From Anthonomus grandis grandis (Eukaryota; Arthropoda; Insecta; Coleoptera; Curculionidae), in NCBI RefSeq assembly GCF_022605725.1, contig NC_065546.1:47674227-47738226 (forward strand): 64,000 nucleotides of DNA. The letters run 5' to 3'. The position numbers were made by a program, and so were the translations under genes. Positions 50,751 through 62,465 of the stretch are shown piece by piece. The notes beneath the pieces are model-generated. The model was given only the letters and a program-made list of their open reading frames with translations. It had not been told where the DNA came from and did no database searches. Position 1 is the first letter of the stretch. Every line of letters starts with the position of its first letter.

Positions 50751-50788
50751 CCGAAGATGGTAACATCGTTAGCGAAACACGTGTCGAG
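50751..50788 (+). ncRNA. Degenerate hammerhead-like motif (Penelope type)
   Basis: CCGAAGA (core CUGANGA with U4 changed to C), then one U, a GGUAAC-AUC-GUUAGC stem II with one G-G mismatch, GAAA, a CACGUG minimal stem III and UC at the expected cleavage point. Flanking sequences do not pair, so stem I is missing. The following GAGAGTAAAAATAAAGAG resembles Penelope-like element ends. Probably a dead copy. Confidence 0.4.
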
Positions 50789-50799
50789 AGTAAAAATAA

Positions 50800-52135
50800 A
50801 GAGTTTTGGTTAGTGGTATAACTGTCTTATAATTTGATTTTCTTTGTTGTACAGTGTTATTAAAAGGCCTAGAACTCCAGATTAACCGTTAATTATAATG
50901 ATGAAAAATTGATTTAAAAAATTAAAATAGAGGTATTTACTGGTGCGAAATTTAATTGACATGATAAAATATATATTTAATATATTTTTAGGTTATTAGC
51001 TAGAGATACATTTGAAATTTAATATATTTAAAATTGTATGAATTTTTTCTATTATAAAAGGGGGATGAAGATAAAAGATTAAAAAACCCTACATGCTATT
51101 AAGTTAGAATATTTATAAACTGAATTTTCTTTCCCTTTTATTTTCCTTTTGTAGCAACGCTATTGCAGCTCCAAATGCCAAATGCAATCAAGATATTTTT
51201 TATAACTAAACAACTTTATAATCAAAAAAATTATATGAAGGCAATAATTTTAAATTTTCAAGAGCTACCGTATTGGTAAATTTTAAATGATAATAATATA
51301 GAGAAACGCGAAACCGGAGCTAGGCCTGTCTTTGTCGAACAGTAGGGCGGGAGACAACGGCCTTGGCATTTCGCCATTGCCGTACGCCGCAAGACCACAA
51401 TCTCCTACAATCTCCTGCACTTAAATTATGTCACACAGGTTTCCTTATTTTACTTTACTGCCGTCGATACGTTACCATACCACACGATATTTTCCTAAGT
51501 TCAACAACCATACTCTCTAGGCGTGGTTCCCGGGGTTTTGCCTTGATAACTATAAATGCAGAAAGGCATTACGTACCGCAAACCGTCGACTACCTATGTC
51601 TAATAATACTTATTGCTTAAATTGGTGCCTATCATATTTTAATAGGTTTTGCAATTATTTGATAACATTTTTGAAAACTTATGTAAGGATTGCATAAGAG
51701 TTTATGGACCATAAAACAGTTTCCTTTTTAATTTATTAATTGAATGACATGTTTAATAAATATCAACAACAACTTAATCGCTGTAAATGCCAAATGCTTT
51801 TAACGCGTTTATGCAGAAAAAGCTAAAATTTATTTATAAGTTTATTCACCTTTTGAAATTTCTCATTCAGTTATTTCAACTTCAGACGTCTAGGAGGATA
51901 AAACAGTAATAAATTCTTAATTCACATTAAAAAACCACAAAAATGAGTGAAACTAAAATGTTACTGTTGGTTATAGTTAAAGATTTCAAGTCATCGTCAA
52001 GGAACCATATTTTCTTTTATGTAATTTTATTATATAAACATTAATTTTTCATATCCAAAAATCTCATCCATTATTCTCTAAGAGACCAACATACAAAATT
52101 GACGAAAAACAACTTGTACTGTGAAATATGTGGAT
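50800..52135. other. No recognisable gene; GC-richer block at 51300-51600
   Basis: Mostly AT-rich. 51300-51600 is strongly GC- and CpG-enriched relative to the surroundings and open for 85 codons on + (51363-51620). The translation (HCRTPQDHNLLQSPALKL...) has no motif I know. It may be a transposon piece, an exon of an unrecognised gene or a regulatory island. Confidence 0.35.
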
Positions 52136-52145
52136 GGCTTCTAAA

Positions 52146-52187
52146 GGCCTGATGATGCTCTAACTAGAGCGAAACACGTGTTGCCCG
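52146..52187 (+). ncRNA. Hammerhead-ribozyme-like motif with intact core
   Basis: GGC (stem I 5'), CUGAUGA (exact core), one extra U, GCUC-UAACUA-GAGC (perfect 4-bp stem II), GAAA (exact), C-ACGU-G minimal stem III, UU at the cleavage position, then GCC pairing with GGC. All conserved hammerhead bases are present. The oddities are the inserted U before stem II, shared with the other two motifs here, UU instead of UC/UA at the site, and a three-pair stem I. The arrangement matches small hammerheads carried by Penelope-like elements. No Penelope ORF lies next to it. Confidence 0.6.
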
Positions 52188-52249
52188 TTTTATAACATGT
52201 TGTGAGTTAAATGAATCACGGTACCATCACACATAAATGTTATTAAGCC

Positions 52250-54230
52250 CTCCCATGAAAAACGATATCAAAGAAGTAAAGAAGGACTTAGAAGAGAAGG
52301 CAAATCCTATCGATATTAGAGCTGCTCGTTTGTTTATGAGTAAACAACTTAAAATGTGGCAACGAAAAGGATCTTACTACCATTTTCTCTCAGATTCCAA
52401 ATAAAAAAGGCAATGGTTACAGTTTTATTGTATCTAAAGAATTGGAACATTTAATTAAAGAAGATAGGTAAATTTCAATATTTTCTTTCCTGTTTTTATT
52501 GAGAATAACCATTGAATGAGTCTCTGTTTTATCTTCAATGATAATGGTGTTAAAAGATGTTTCCGTTCTTGTCGATATGGACATTTATTAAAGGATTGTA
52601 AGGAGGATAAAGTCTGCGCCAAGTGTAGTGGAACCCATGATATCAAAAAAATGTAATGTCAATATTGTTAAATGTATTAATTGTGTCACTTCTAATGAAA
52701 AGAAGTAAGTATATTAAGCAGCAATTAGAGTTGAATTTTGTATTTAACTCAAGTGTTGTATATTTTAATTATCATATTTATTTGAATTAAGAGGCAACAT
52801 ATTAGTATTAATAAATAACTGGAAGCCCAAGATCATACATTTAAGCGAGACTCATTTAAGGGCTGATATTAATTCATATTAGCTGACTATAAACGGGTAC
52901 AGGTTGGAGAAATGTACAAATAATAACCGGAGAACTTGAAAAGCTTAATTAAATGTGTTATTATATGGACAGATTTAACCAAAGTCAAAATCAAAGTCAA
53001 AGTGTCCCATCTGCCACCTGTGTCATAAAAAAGTATCGACAGTTAAATAATTTAGATTTTATAGTCTGGTAAAGTTTTTAAAAATTTTGATTTTCAATTG
53101 TTGATATTTCGAAAACAGTTCAAGATTGGTATAGGGTGCTATTACAAGAAATGTGTTTAGAATTGATCTTAGAATCCAAAAATATGTTTTATTTAAAATA
53201 ATAAAATTCTATAAACTTGGGTCCGGAAATGCACAGTTTTCATGATACAGGGTGATAATTTTTTTGTTTAATTATAATTTTTCTAGGGGAACTGACACTG
53301 GTCAATGTCGAACCTCCATGCAGAAATGATTTTTTGTTTTTCAAGGCACCTGTGATTTTTTTACCAAAAAATTAATAAACCAATGTTGTCCAGTGGTATG
53401 CAATACGAAGTGAGATACGAAAAAAATACAACAGGCCAAAAGTTGTATTTTTTAATGCTTAATCAAACAGCAAATATTAAAGTTGATAAAAAGGCAGTGG
53501 CGTACATTTTTTTGCCAATAATATTTTCTAAGATGTCCCTTGGGACGCCACTAGACCTTATAATTTTTATCCAATTAGGGCTAAATTAGCCTCTTAATAC
53601 AACAAGCAAATTTGCCAAATTTCAAAAGAATCGAGTAAATTTATTTTTAATATTAAAAAGAAAATTAATATTTAAATAAAAATTATCACCATGTATCTTG
53701 AAAACTGTGCATTTTCGGACCCATGTTTAAAGAAACTTTTTTTCATATTTTTTTACAAGGAATCATCCATTGAAATATCTTCGTCTATTTTTCGAACACC
53801 CTGTATAGCTACCGATAATTAATATCTCAAACATAAGGTTTATCTCATGCTTTAAAATAGTAACCATTCTATAATATCAAATAACGTAAATAAACAAAAT
53901 GAGCAACCCATCAAAATATTAAATCAGCAAAGGTCCTTTAAAAATTATAATTGTGACCCGGCTTTAGAAACAAATGCTGCCAATATCTATCGGTTATATA
54001 AAAGAGCTGTCATAGAGAATGATTATTTGGAATCAATCTAAAACTATAAGAAATACTATTGTAAGTAAGATTAGTGTGAAAAAAAACATTTTATGCGCAA
54101 TGTATAGACACAAATAAAAATAATCTTAATAAACTGTGGAAAAACCTGAATACCGTTTTACCCGAAAAAAATTAAGTAGGTACTACTTGAATGAAATATA
54201 CCAAAACAAATAATTGGGCTATCAAATTAT
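52250..54230 (+). mobile_element. LINE relic with gag-type zinc knuckles, split by a foldback element
   Basis: 52540-52680 on + reads RCFRSCRYGHLLKDCKEDK and VCAKCSGTHD, then a third, frameshifted knuckle with C..C spacing (CINC). These are gag-like CCHC fingers of ORF1 in jockey/I-type LINEs (first C of one knuckle altered). 52810-52940 reads PKIIHLSETHLRADINSY and LTINGYRLEKCTNNNRRT, the start of the APE endonuclease. The rest of the endonuclease is absent. After the foldback (53135-53811), 53990-54160 reads RLYKRAVIENDYLES, a KKHFM-like block and NNLNKLWKNLNTVLPEK, the linker before the RT. Order and orientation fit one element interrupted by the foldback plus a deletion. It is not functional. 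Confidence 0.75.
53135..53811. mobile_element. Foldback element with long inverted arms
   Basis: Inner arms 53213-53263 and 53678-53728 are inverted copies agreeing at about 47 of 51 positions (AAACTTGGGTCCGGAAATGC on the left). The arms continue outward with more divergence to a terminal TATAGGGTG-like sequence at left (about 53138) and CACCCTGTATAG at right (to 53811). The right terminus is the same word that ends mariner-like copy a, so this may be a nonautonomous relative. The 414-base middle has no trusted coding sequence; a 68-codon frame at 53383-53589 has no motif. Confidence 0.7.
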
Positions 54231-57200
54231 ACCAAGATTCATTATACTGGTTAGTATATTTTTAGCAATTGATAAATTATTAATTATTTAAAGCTTTAAA
54301 ATATTATGATAATGTAAGCTATTTTTATAAAAATGGGCTCATTAATAAGTAAATAAAATATATAAGCATTTGAGATTGTTTTAGACATAGTTTTTGCATT
54401 TTTATTTAAATTCTTCGTTGGAATAATATGGTCTGTACGTTTTGCACAGCAATTAACAATATTTACAAACTTCAACAATTGTAATTTCCTAAATATAATT
54501 AGATAAAAAAAAAATCTTAAACCTAATTAGGTATTACCATAAAATGATGAGGGCGTTACATAACGCCTTATTCTGATGAGCGAATAACAGAAAAGCGATG
54601 GTGTATCTATATACATTGGAGTATAGTATGCTCCAATTCAGTTATGGAAACAAATATAAAAAAACTATATAAATATTTATACAGATGCTTACAAGTAAAA
54701 TACCAAAAGAAAAAAAATACAAAGACACAAAATAACAAAGGACAAAGCAAAATTGGAATGTATTCTAAGCCCTAAGTGAAAAAAGAAACAAAAACACTAC
54801 TTGCTTGTGCTAATAGAGACTTTTTCACTCTAGAATTATCGTTATCTCTTACAAATAAGCATGATCATTAACTCAATCAGAAAATTAGTCTAGAGTCTTT
54901 AAGTTTGATTTAGTAATTTAAGATTCAGCTTCTAGAATTGTATATCTATAATCTTCTAGTCAGATAATAATATCTACTGACGATAAAACAAAATTATATT
55001 TCAAGACATCTTAATGGGCATCACAGGCAATTGATGGAGATGGTCAGTCAGTACTAAGAAATATTTAAATGATTAATTTGATTTAGAGATTGCTACTTTC
55101 CTTTTAGTTTCTGTAGACCCAAAGACAGGGCCACAGAAATAATTTGTCTTGCAACCAAATTCTATTTAATAAAAATTAACAAGCCAATAATCCTTGCTTA
55201 CTTACTTACCTCTTCTAATGCTGTGAAAGTGATGTAGAATAAGTTTCTTGTATAAATTATTTTACTTTTTTAAATTTTTTCTCTTAGATAGTCTCGAATC
55301 ATCTCTTCTTTTAAATGATACTAGGGAAATATCATTTAATTGAAATATATTATTATAAGTTCTATGAATTTTGCTACCATTTTCCATATACTTATTTGCA
55401 TCCCAGAATCTTTTATCTAATCTTTATCACTTGTTCAGCTCCTATTCTCTTTTTAAAAGATTAATTCGTTCTAGTATCACTTACTACTTTACTTTCAGAG
55501 TCCTCTGATTTCGTACAAATTGCTTGCATCCTGCTCTTTTATTTATTGTATCGTTGGTAAATCATAAAATATTACGAACCTTTTGCTTATATTAAAACTT
55601 GTTCGATACCATCAGCATTTAGCCAAGGATATTTGCCTATAAGAATGACATATTCTGTAAATTTGTTTGTAAATACGTAAAAAAGCTATATGGCAATAAT
55701 AAAAAATTTTATATATGGATATAATAGCAGCACATTCAAGAAAAACCTTATTAACTGCAATAAGGTAAATTCAAATTAAAATTATGGTAATAGAGGTTGA
55801 CCTGTAATCCTATAATATTTACAAGGGAATTATTACGGAGAATATAAAAGCAAACAATAGATATTACGGAATGTGAAACGGCATTATAGAACACGATTTT
55901 TTCATTTTGCATAATGTGAGTGAACGGCTTAGTTTATAGAAGAACACACCTCTTACTTGAATCTTAATTTATTTAAAGAAATTATTGGTTTTGATAGCTC
56001 CATCTAAACCAAAACTGATCTAGGTTCAAGAAATATCTTGATATATTAAATATCTACTTGGTCTGGTAAATTGTTACTCTTTAGAGTTACTTTTTTTCCG
56101 TTGTCGTCTACTGTGTCTTAATTATTCTTAAACTGAATATGAGGTGTAACTTCCAGTAGTATATCTTTAAGAATCTAAGTCTTTTTTTCATGAATCTTTC
56201 AAGAATCACTTAATATCAAACCCAAAATTAAATACCTAACTGTATCTAATAAAATTATTGTCTCGTCTTTAAGTATGTTTTTAATTAAGAACAGTGTTGG
56301 AAGATTTGATATATCATAATATATAGAGCAGAACTGAATAAAAGTCTTCAGATTTCAAGGATATTACAAGAAATTCCTCTTAACATAGAAAATTTCCAAA
56401 ACAATTAGAACAAATAAAGAAAAAACCGGAACGGAAATTTTTTCTAACCAGAGATTAAATTACACATTATTTGTTGAATAGAAGTCCATATTTTGTAGAA
56501 GAATGTGTATATAAAGTTTACAAAATGGGGAAATCTTTATCTCCAAGAAAAATTAAGAGTAATAAACAGTACAAAATATTAATAGAATTTTGTACTAAAA
56601 ATACCTTGTGCGTGGCCAGAAGCCTCGCACCATCACGCAATTTTTCCAATTGTCACAATCTTTGTATTAAAATTTAAAAACTAAAAATTTTCTAAAATTT
56701 CTTTGTTTAGTATAAATGTATAATAATGAAAAGACTTCCACTTATGTACAGTGTTTGGCCTCTGGAAGTATTTATCTCCATTTATTGAAGATAAAGACTT
56801 CCCCGTTTTGTAATCTTTATACACGATAGATTATTTCAAAAACCTATTTTCTTGACATATTTAACTTAGAGTTGCTTTGGTGGATTTCTATTAACAAACT
56901 TAATAAATTATACATCTTAAAATTCATTAGAAAAGCAACGACAGAATCTCTCTACTAACACATCATTTTCTTTAAAGTATTTAAAAAACTGTTATGTATT
57001 TAAACATATTTCCCTTGGTTTACCTAATTTTGACTTGACTGGATAGGATCCAGGTTGATCCATCGTTCTCTTTAAGAATTACTTAGTACTAGACCTGACA
57101 TGAATTACTTGGTTGTCAATATAGTGTAGTATCTTTGTCCAACTTAATTCCAATTAAATTAATTAAACCAATTTAATTCAATTTATTAAATCATAGTTAC

Positions 57201-57468
57201 ACGGTTATAAGTTATTATAATAGTCGAATTCGAATTATGTAGTTAAAATTCCCCTAGATCAAGCATCAGCGTGGGAAGAAATAAATAAAATAATAAAATT
57301 TTAATTTTTTTGTTAGGTTACAACAAGTTAAACTTATTAAGTTTGTTCATTATATAGTATTTCTGTTTAATTGCCCAGGTAATAAATTATATATTTTTAG
57401 CCCTAAAATTTTAATGGATCTCTTTCCGAACTCACTATAGCATATGCAAGAATCAGTTGTTTATCTTT
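54231..57468. other. No recognisable gene
   Basis: AT-rich DNA with pyrimidine-rich patches around 55200-55560. I found no coding block, RNA gene or paired terminal repeat. A 68-codon frame at 56471-56677 has no motif. Confidence 0.45.
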
Positions 57469-57469
57469 A

Positions 57470-58150
57470 TTAAATCTAGTGCTTTGGTTGTGATTTATGG
57501 GATATCTCTATTTTTTCATGACTGTACATGAACCAACAAACAATTGTAAAGAATAAAGTTGTTTTATTTATATAGGTTTTATTATAAATTTCTTGAGTAG
57601 GGTTTAAATATGGTTTTTTAAGAATTATTTTTAGTATTTTATTCTGCATTATCTGAAGAGGACTTAGATACATGCTGCCCAGAGTAATATTCTATATTTT
57701 AGTACTGATTTCACTAAACTTTAGTATATGGTTATAAGCATACTTCTGTTTAAAATATTTCTAATGGCGTAAAATTTGTAAACTAGAAAATTTAGTTTTT
57801 TTGTTAAATGTGCAGTAAGTAAAGCCCATTTCAAGTTACTGTCGATGATGATTCCCATATACTAATGGTCGATTTATTCTAGTGTTTGAAAATGCAATGT
57901 AGCTATTTGTTGTGCACATTTAAAGTTAATTTGTGTACATCAAGTAATTTCTTCACAAACATAATTCCTCTTTGAGCACACTGTTTTGCCTCCGCCCACA
58001 AAAGCAATAACAGTGTCGTCGGCGTATTAAATGATTACACCATTTATATTTAAATTTGTTATTGAGTTAATATATAAAATAAATACCAGGAGATCCAGAA
58101 CAGTTCCCCGTGGAATCACTTAAAGACGTGTCACACGGAACCTCCCAGCC
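57470..58150 (-). mobile_element. LINE reverse transcriptase fragment with YADD
   Basis: Minus-strand blocks in order: RGTVLDLLVFILYINSITNL (motif B2, normally PQG..LGPLLF), NINGVII and YADDTVIAFVGGG (motif C, catalytic DD intact) near 58110-57970. Then NWALLTAHLTKKLNFLVYKF and SLVKSVLKYRILLWAA (thumb) at about 57850-57690. The open frame 57673-57476 follows with LQIMQNKILKIILKKPYLNP. Stops and shifts separate the segments, and motif A and the 5' part are missing. It is a jockey/L2-like element by general pattern; the exact clade is uncertain. Confidence 0.8.
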
Positions 58151-60918
58151 CGCTATTCTCGAGAAAATCGAGAAGCTGCCTGTGGGGCCTTTGCTAGATC
58201 TAACTTATAGTGACATAATTTCTAAAAATACTGAATAATTACAGCAAACCAGCAAAAAAAAACGAGAAAACCAGCAGAAATCTATAAGGCTTAGTTCACT
58301 TGAACTTAATTGGCTCTTTATTTATAACATAAGATTCAACTCCTAGCAGTTCATTTTTTCCTTGGTTAATTCAGCATTGACTTTTCTGGATAAAATACTA
58401 GTTGTACCATCATTATTCTATTATTAATTACTTACCTCGAAAAAATACAATAGTTTTCTTCACAAGGAAGAAGAAGAAATAATTTCATATATCTTCTCTC
58501 GAAGCAAAATTGAATGAAACTTCCTGGATAAATCTCTCATGCAATTATTAGACTTAATATCTAAACATTTGTTGATGATTTGATAAAATCAGCGACAGAA
58601 CCTTTGGTCTAACCAGGGATCAAAGTACACCAATTTTGTTCAGAATATTTGAGGAATGGTATTCAACTATTGACATATTCATTTTTTATTTGCTCTGAAG
58701 AGTTACTTAGTTACTCTTAAAAGTTCTCCTATCATTCACTATGATCGGAGCCCTTTAGAATTCATTATTGGATAAGATCATAATGATGCTGATGACTCAT
58801 ATGCTTGCTTAGGGTATCTTCAGTAATGTGCTTTCCTTTTTCTAATGGCGATATACATATGTATATGAATGGGTTGGGTCATCTTAGATTTCAGCTTCTT
58901 ATTTTTTTTATTGGAAAAACCTCTGGATTTATAGGTAACTAGAAGCTTTGATAAAGACTTGGAAGCTATTTTCCCAAAACCATCTAGTGAAATTGTCGAA
59001 ATACTGATTTTTTAACTGTCCTATTTAAAATACATTTATACTACATCGTTACAAATAAAATTCTAGTAAATCATGTAGTAACTCACGAGCAGTATTTTAA
59101 ATGTTTTAATTGAAAAACTCCAAAGCTAATGAATCCTATGGTAATATGTATTTAATAACTAGACTAATTTTTGTATCAACTGCAGATTACGCAGGCATGA
59201 TTTTTATCTCTGTAACTAGTTCTGCTCGACCTTTTCATTCCCGCTATAATAAACTGACTACAATTTTAAATTAATTGTTGGCCATAAAACCGCGTTGTAA
59301 ACTTTTAAACAATAATAAAGTAGTTTTTTGCCGACAAGCTGTAATTATGTGATTTTTTTAAATACCAACAACATGTTTTGCGCTTAAATTACAAATTATT
59401 GAAATGCGAGAATTAAAGGTTAAGAGTTTTCATATGCAATTAACCTAATTGTGAATGAAAGTAGAATTTTTATTCATATTTATCTTTCGCGTATTCCTCT
59501 GTCACCGACTGACTATTTCTCTTTCTTTTTCATTATTTCCCATATAACTTATTTCGAGGCATCGATAAGTTGATTTACTTCTAAACTCGCCAATCGATTT
59601 CAAATAAACATAAAACATATTTTCCTCTCTTACGTTCAAAATAATCCGGGTAATAGGATTTACTCTAGCAGAGTTCAAACGTAAAGTTTCAGCCAGGTAT
59701 TAAATTTGCTAAATAATTTACATATATATATCGAATATTAAAAGGGAAAAGACGCATTTTCTTGGAAATCTGCTTAAATAGATTTTTCTTACGTCAATAG
59801 AGGCTTAGATCTAAGCATAAATATACTGAAGTAAAGACACTTTTTTTGTACATTTTATAAATATTTAATATAAAAGTTACTTCTCTGTTTGCTTGACTGA
59901 CTGCTTGATTTTAATAGTCTAGGCTTGTAAAACCGCACGAGACAAACTTTAATCATTTCATCCTCATATGTTTGCAAAAGACCTAAAATCTGGTGAAACT
60001 ACTGGCCATAGAATTGTTGTCAATTGGTGTTCTTGCATTCAAGCTTAAGTATTGGTAGTAGTATGGCATTTTACATTAATATTATGGCTGCTGAAAACGC
60101 CCCCATTCTGGATATATTAGGCACGAGCTATCTAAAGAAGGAAACGATTTAAAATATTAAAATACTTTACATTATTAACAGTACTATCAACTAGATAGAG
60201 AGGCGTAGCACCATACTGAGATTGCCCTCCAAACTATTATTTTAGTAAGATATTTGAACGGTAATACTTTCTCTTAACAGCATTTTAAAAAGGCTTGCAC
60301 TAATCTGGAAATAATGTCATATTTACAAATATTACTGAAATTATCTCCTTGAAAATTTTGACAAAACTCAAAAATATTCTTCATTGATTTTCTAGAAGTA
60401 TTATTGCAGGGATCTTTTTTGATTTCCTTAACATGTAGCCTTATTTTTTCAGGGCCATGTGGACAGTGTTTAAATTTGTTTTCTTTATTTAAGTTCTTAT
60501 ACCTAGTAACGACCTTAAATTCAACGCCAAAATATAATTAAAGGCTATCAAATAGGATAGACAAAGTAAGTCTAGTTGAATTGGTTACTATCACAAATCA
60601 TGTTAGTATTAATATTAACTCATTTTGGAATAACAATACTATTAATAAAAAAACGAATCAACTTTATTGCGTTTAAAATATTAGTGAAATTTCTTTGTGC
60701 AACAGAAATAAAATAGGATCGATCTACTTACATACAAATACAAATACAAAAATTTTTATTTGTCAGTTTTATAATCATACATTTTTGTGTTCACTTATTT
60801 TATTTTGACAAATAGGAGTGTCTCTCGATTAAAACAATCGTTTACCTACACCACCAGTAAACTGTAGTACAAGTGAGACAACCCTTTTAAAGACCTTAAA
60901 CAACTATTTGAATCGATA
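58151..60918. other. No recognisable gene
   Basis: AT-rich spacer. I checked both strands for RT, transposase and receptor motifs and found none that I trust. The first ~400 bases may contain the eroded upstream part of the LINE at 57470-58150. Confidence 0.4.
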
Positions 60919-62177
60919 TAAGCAGAAAGGGCACATGTCAAAAAAACACATTTTTGGGAAATCTATAAAAACTTCTTCTTGATGAAAGTTTTTTCATCAA
61001 ATTAAGTAAAATTATTAACATTTATTGTTATAATTGATTTGAAATTTGAATAGCACGATTTGTTTCCTTATATTTTAAATTTAAAAATTGATTTTAGGTT
61101 CCCCAGAAGACTTTGAAAGAATTGACATGAGCCCTTTTTGCAAATAATGCTATTTAGTAAATTTGAAAAATATTTATTTTTTTTAATACAGCTTTAGGTA
61201 ACTAAAGTACAAGTCAAAAATAAACAGCTAATTTCAATAGAAGAGTATAAATACAATGAGTACATAAAATACAATGTTTTGGAAAACCTAATCTTCGGAT
61301 CACTCATTGATTGTTGATTGTAGGCCACTGAAGAATAGCATCAAAATATGGTTTGTGTTCTTCTGCAACAAAAGCAGTGCATTTCTTTATATGCTCCATT
61401 TTGTTTGCCTTAATAGGAACTTTTCCTAAGGGATGCGTAAAGCTTGTTGGCAAAGTTGGGCAGGCCATTCCAGGTTGTAATAAATTAAATGTATGTGACA
61501 CCAAACCGTCAGTAAAGGGATAGGCTTGAACAGTTCCTTTTTGTTGGGATGTGTACTTAAAACCTGAAAAGGTGCTTATTTGAAAGTTGACCTTTTCGTT
61601 ACGAGCAAAATGTTTTGTTTCTTCAGAGACACAGGTTTTTTTATAAAATTGTCCCCACCAGTTTTTGAAATCTAATACGTCACTTGTTGCAACCTCTTTG
61701 ACTGAAAATTTTGTATTATTTTTTGTAAGTCCCTGTCACACAGGAGAAATGAATGCCCCCTAACTGAAAAAAATTGCCAAATTATGCTAAATTTACCAAA
61801 ATCTGTGATAGCCAAAAGCATGCTGACCATAGTATGATTCTTGTTTTGGCCCCAGCAGTTATCACTGTAAAGACGAAGCTCCGATTGATTTTCCTTGAAT
61901 TCATTAAAATATTTGAGAACAAACGTATGATGATGTAAAACGCACGACAAACACATATTGACCCCACCATTTGAAATACTAACCTTTCGCATAAACGGCA
62001 CATGTCACTGACGTGTGCCTTTTATGCATAACGCTAGCATTATTACCCGACATTTCTAAGACATCGCGGATGCGGACTTGTGCCCCTGATGCATAATCCG
62101 TTGCGTCTACCATAGGAGAACACATTTTAGGTATAATGGCAATTTGTCAAAATATTGACTTGTGCCCTTTCTGCTTA
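60919..62177 (-). mobile_element. DUF7869-type element with 22-bp terminal inverted repeats
   Basis: The ends 60919-60940 (AAGCAGAAAGGGCACATGTC core) and 62156-62177 are inverted copies agreeing at 21 of 22 bases, flanked by TA on both sides (possible TA target duplication). Inside lies a broken DUF7869 gene on minus. Further copies of the terminal motif occur at 61123-61142, 61989-62007, 62009-62028 and 62074-62094. The middle two form a 39-bp near-perfect palindrome (17 of 19 pairs) next to the coding part. The 1.26-kb length is short for the gene family, and the internal motif clusters suggest a deleted, rearranged derivative with subterminal repeats. Confidence 0.65.
61304..62110 (-). pseudogene. 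DUF7869-domain protein, frameshifted
   Basis: The frame beginning near 62001 reads NGGVNMCLSCVLHHHTFVLK, then ELRLYSDNCWGQNKNHTMVS and FFSVRGHSFLLCDRDLQ, the conserved core of the DUF7869 family (LYSD.C.GQNKN; GH....CD.D; normally RGHS.LPCDRDF). After a single-base frameshift near 61715 it continues FSVKEVATSDVLDFKNWWGQ and ends ...WPTINNQ at 61304, with about 135 codons open. The D of YSD, the QNKN and the CDRD residues, which resemble a nuclease-type acidic set, are kept. The protein start is lost in the palindrome region around 61989-62028. The family is multi-copy in insects and probably transposon-derived; its biochemical role is not known to me. Confidence 0.72.
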
Positions 62178-62339
62178 CACCGGTTCATTTACATTCCAGT
62201 TGCAATACATTTTAAATATTTATGAGCCAAAATTAAAAGAACCTATATTTGAATAGGAATGTAAAAACATAAAAAAAAATCAAGAAAGACCACTAAGAAA
62301 AATATTAATAAAAAAATACATGCACACTCATGAAGTTAT

Positions 62340-62465
62340 GTATCCTCAATGGGGAATGGGGATTCAGATGGCCATTTCAAATGGCCTCTACAATCGCCAG
62401 ATTCATCTCCACCAGACTTTTTTCTTTAAAGCCACATAAAAAGAAACTTAGAACGTTTGTAGGCT
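62340..62465 (+). mobile_element. Tc1/mariner-like transposase fragment (copy e)
   Basis: The + strand reads GHFKWPLQSPDSSPPDFFL, then SHIKRN, corresponding to the IxWPPRSPDLTPLDFFLWGHIK block with the last catalytic D. Only about 40 residues are recognisable. It lies just outside the right end of the DUF7869 element. Confidence 0.65.
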
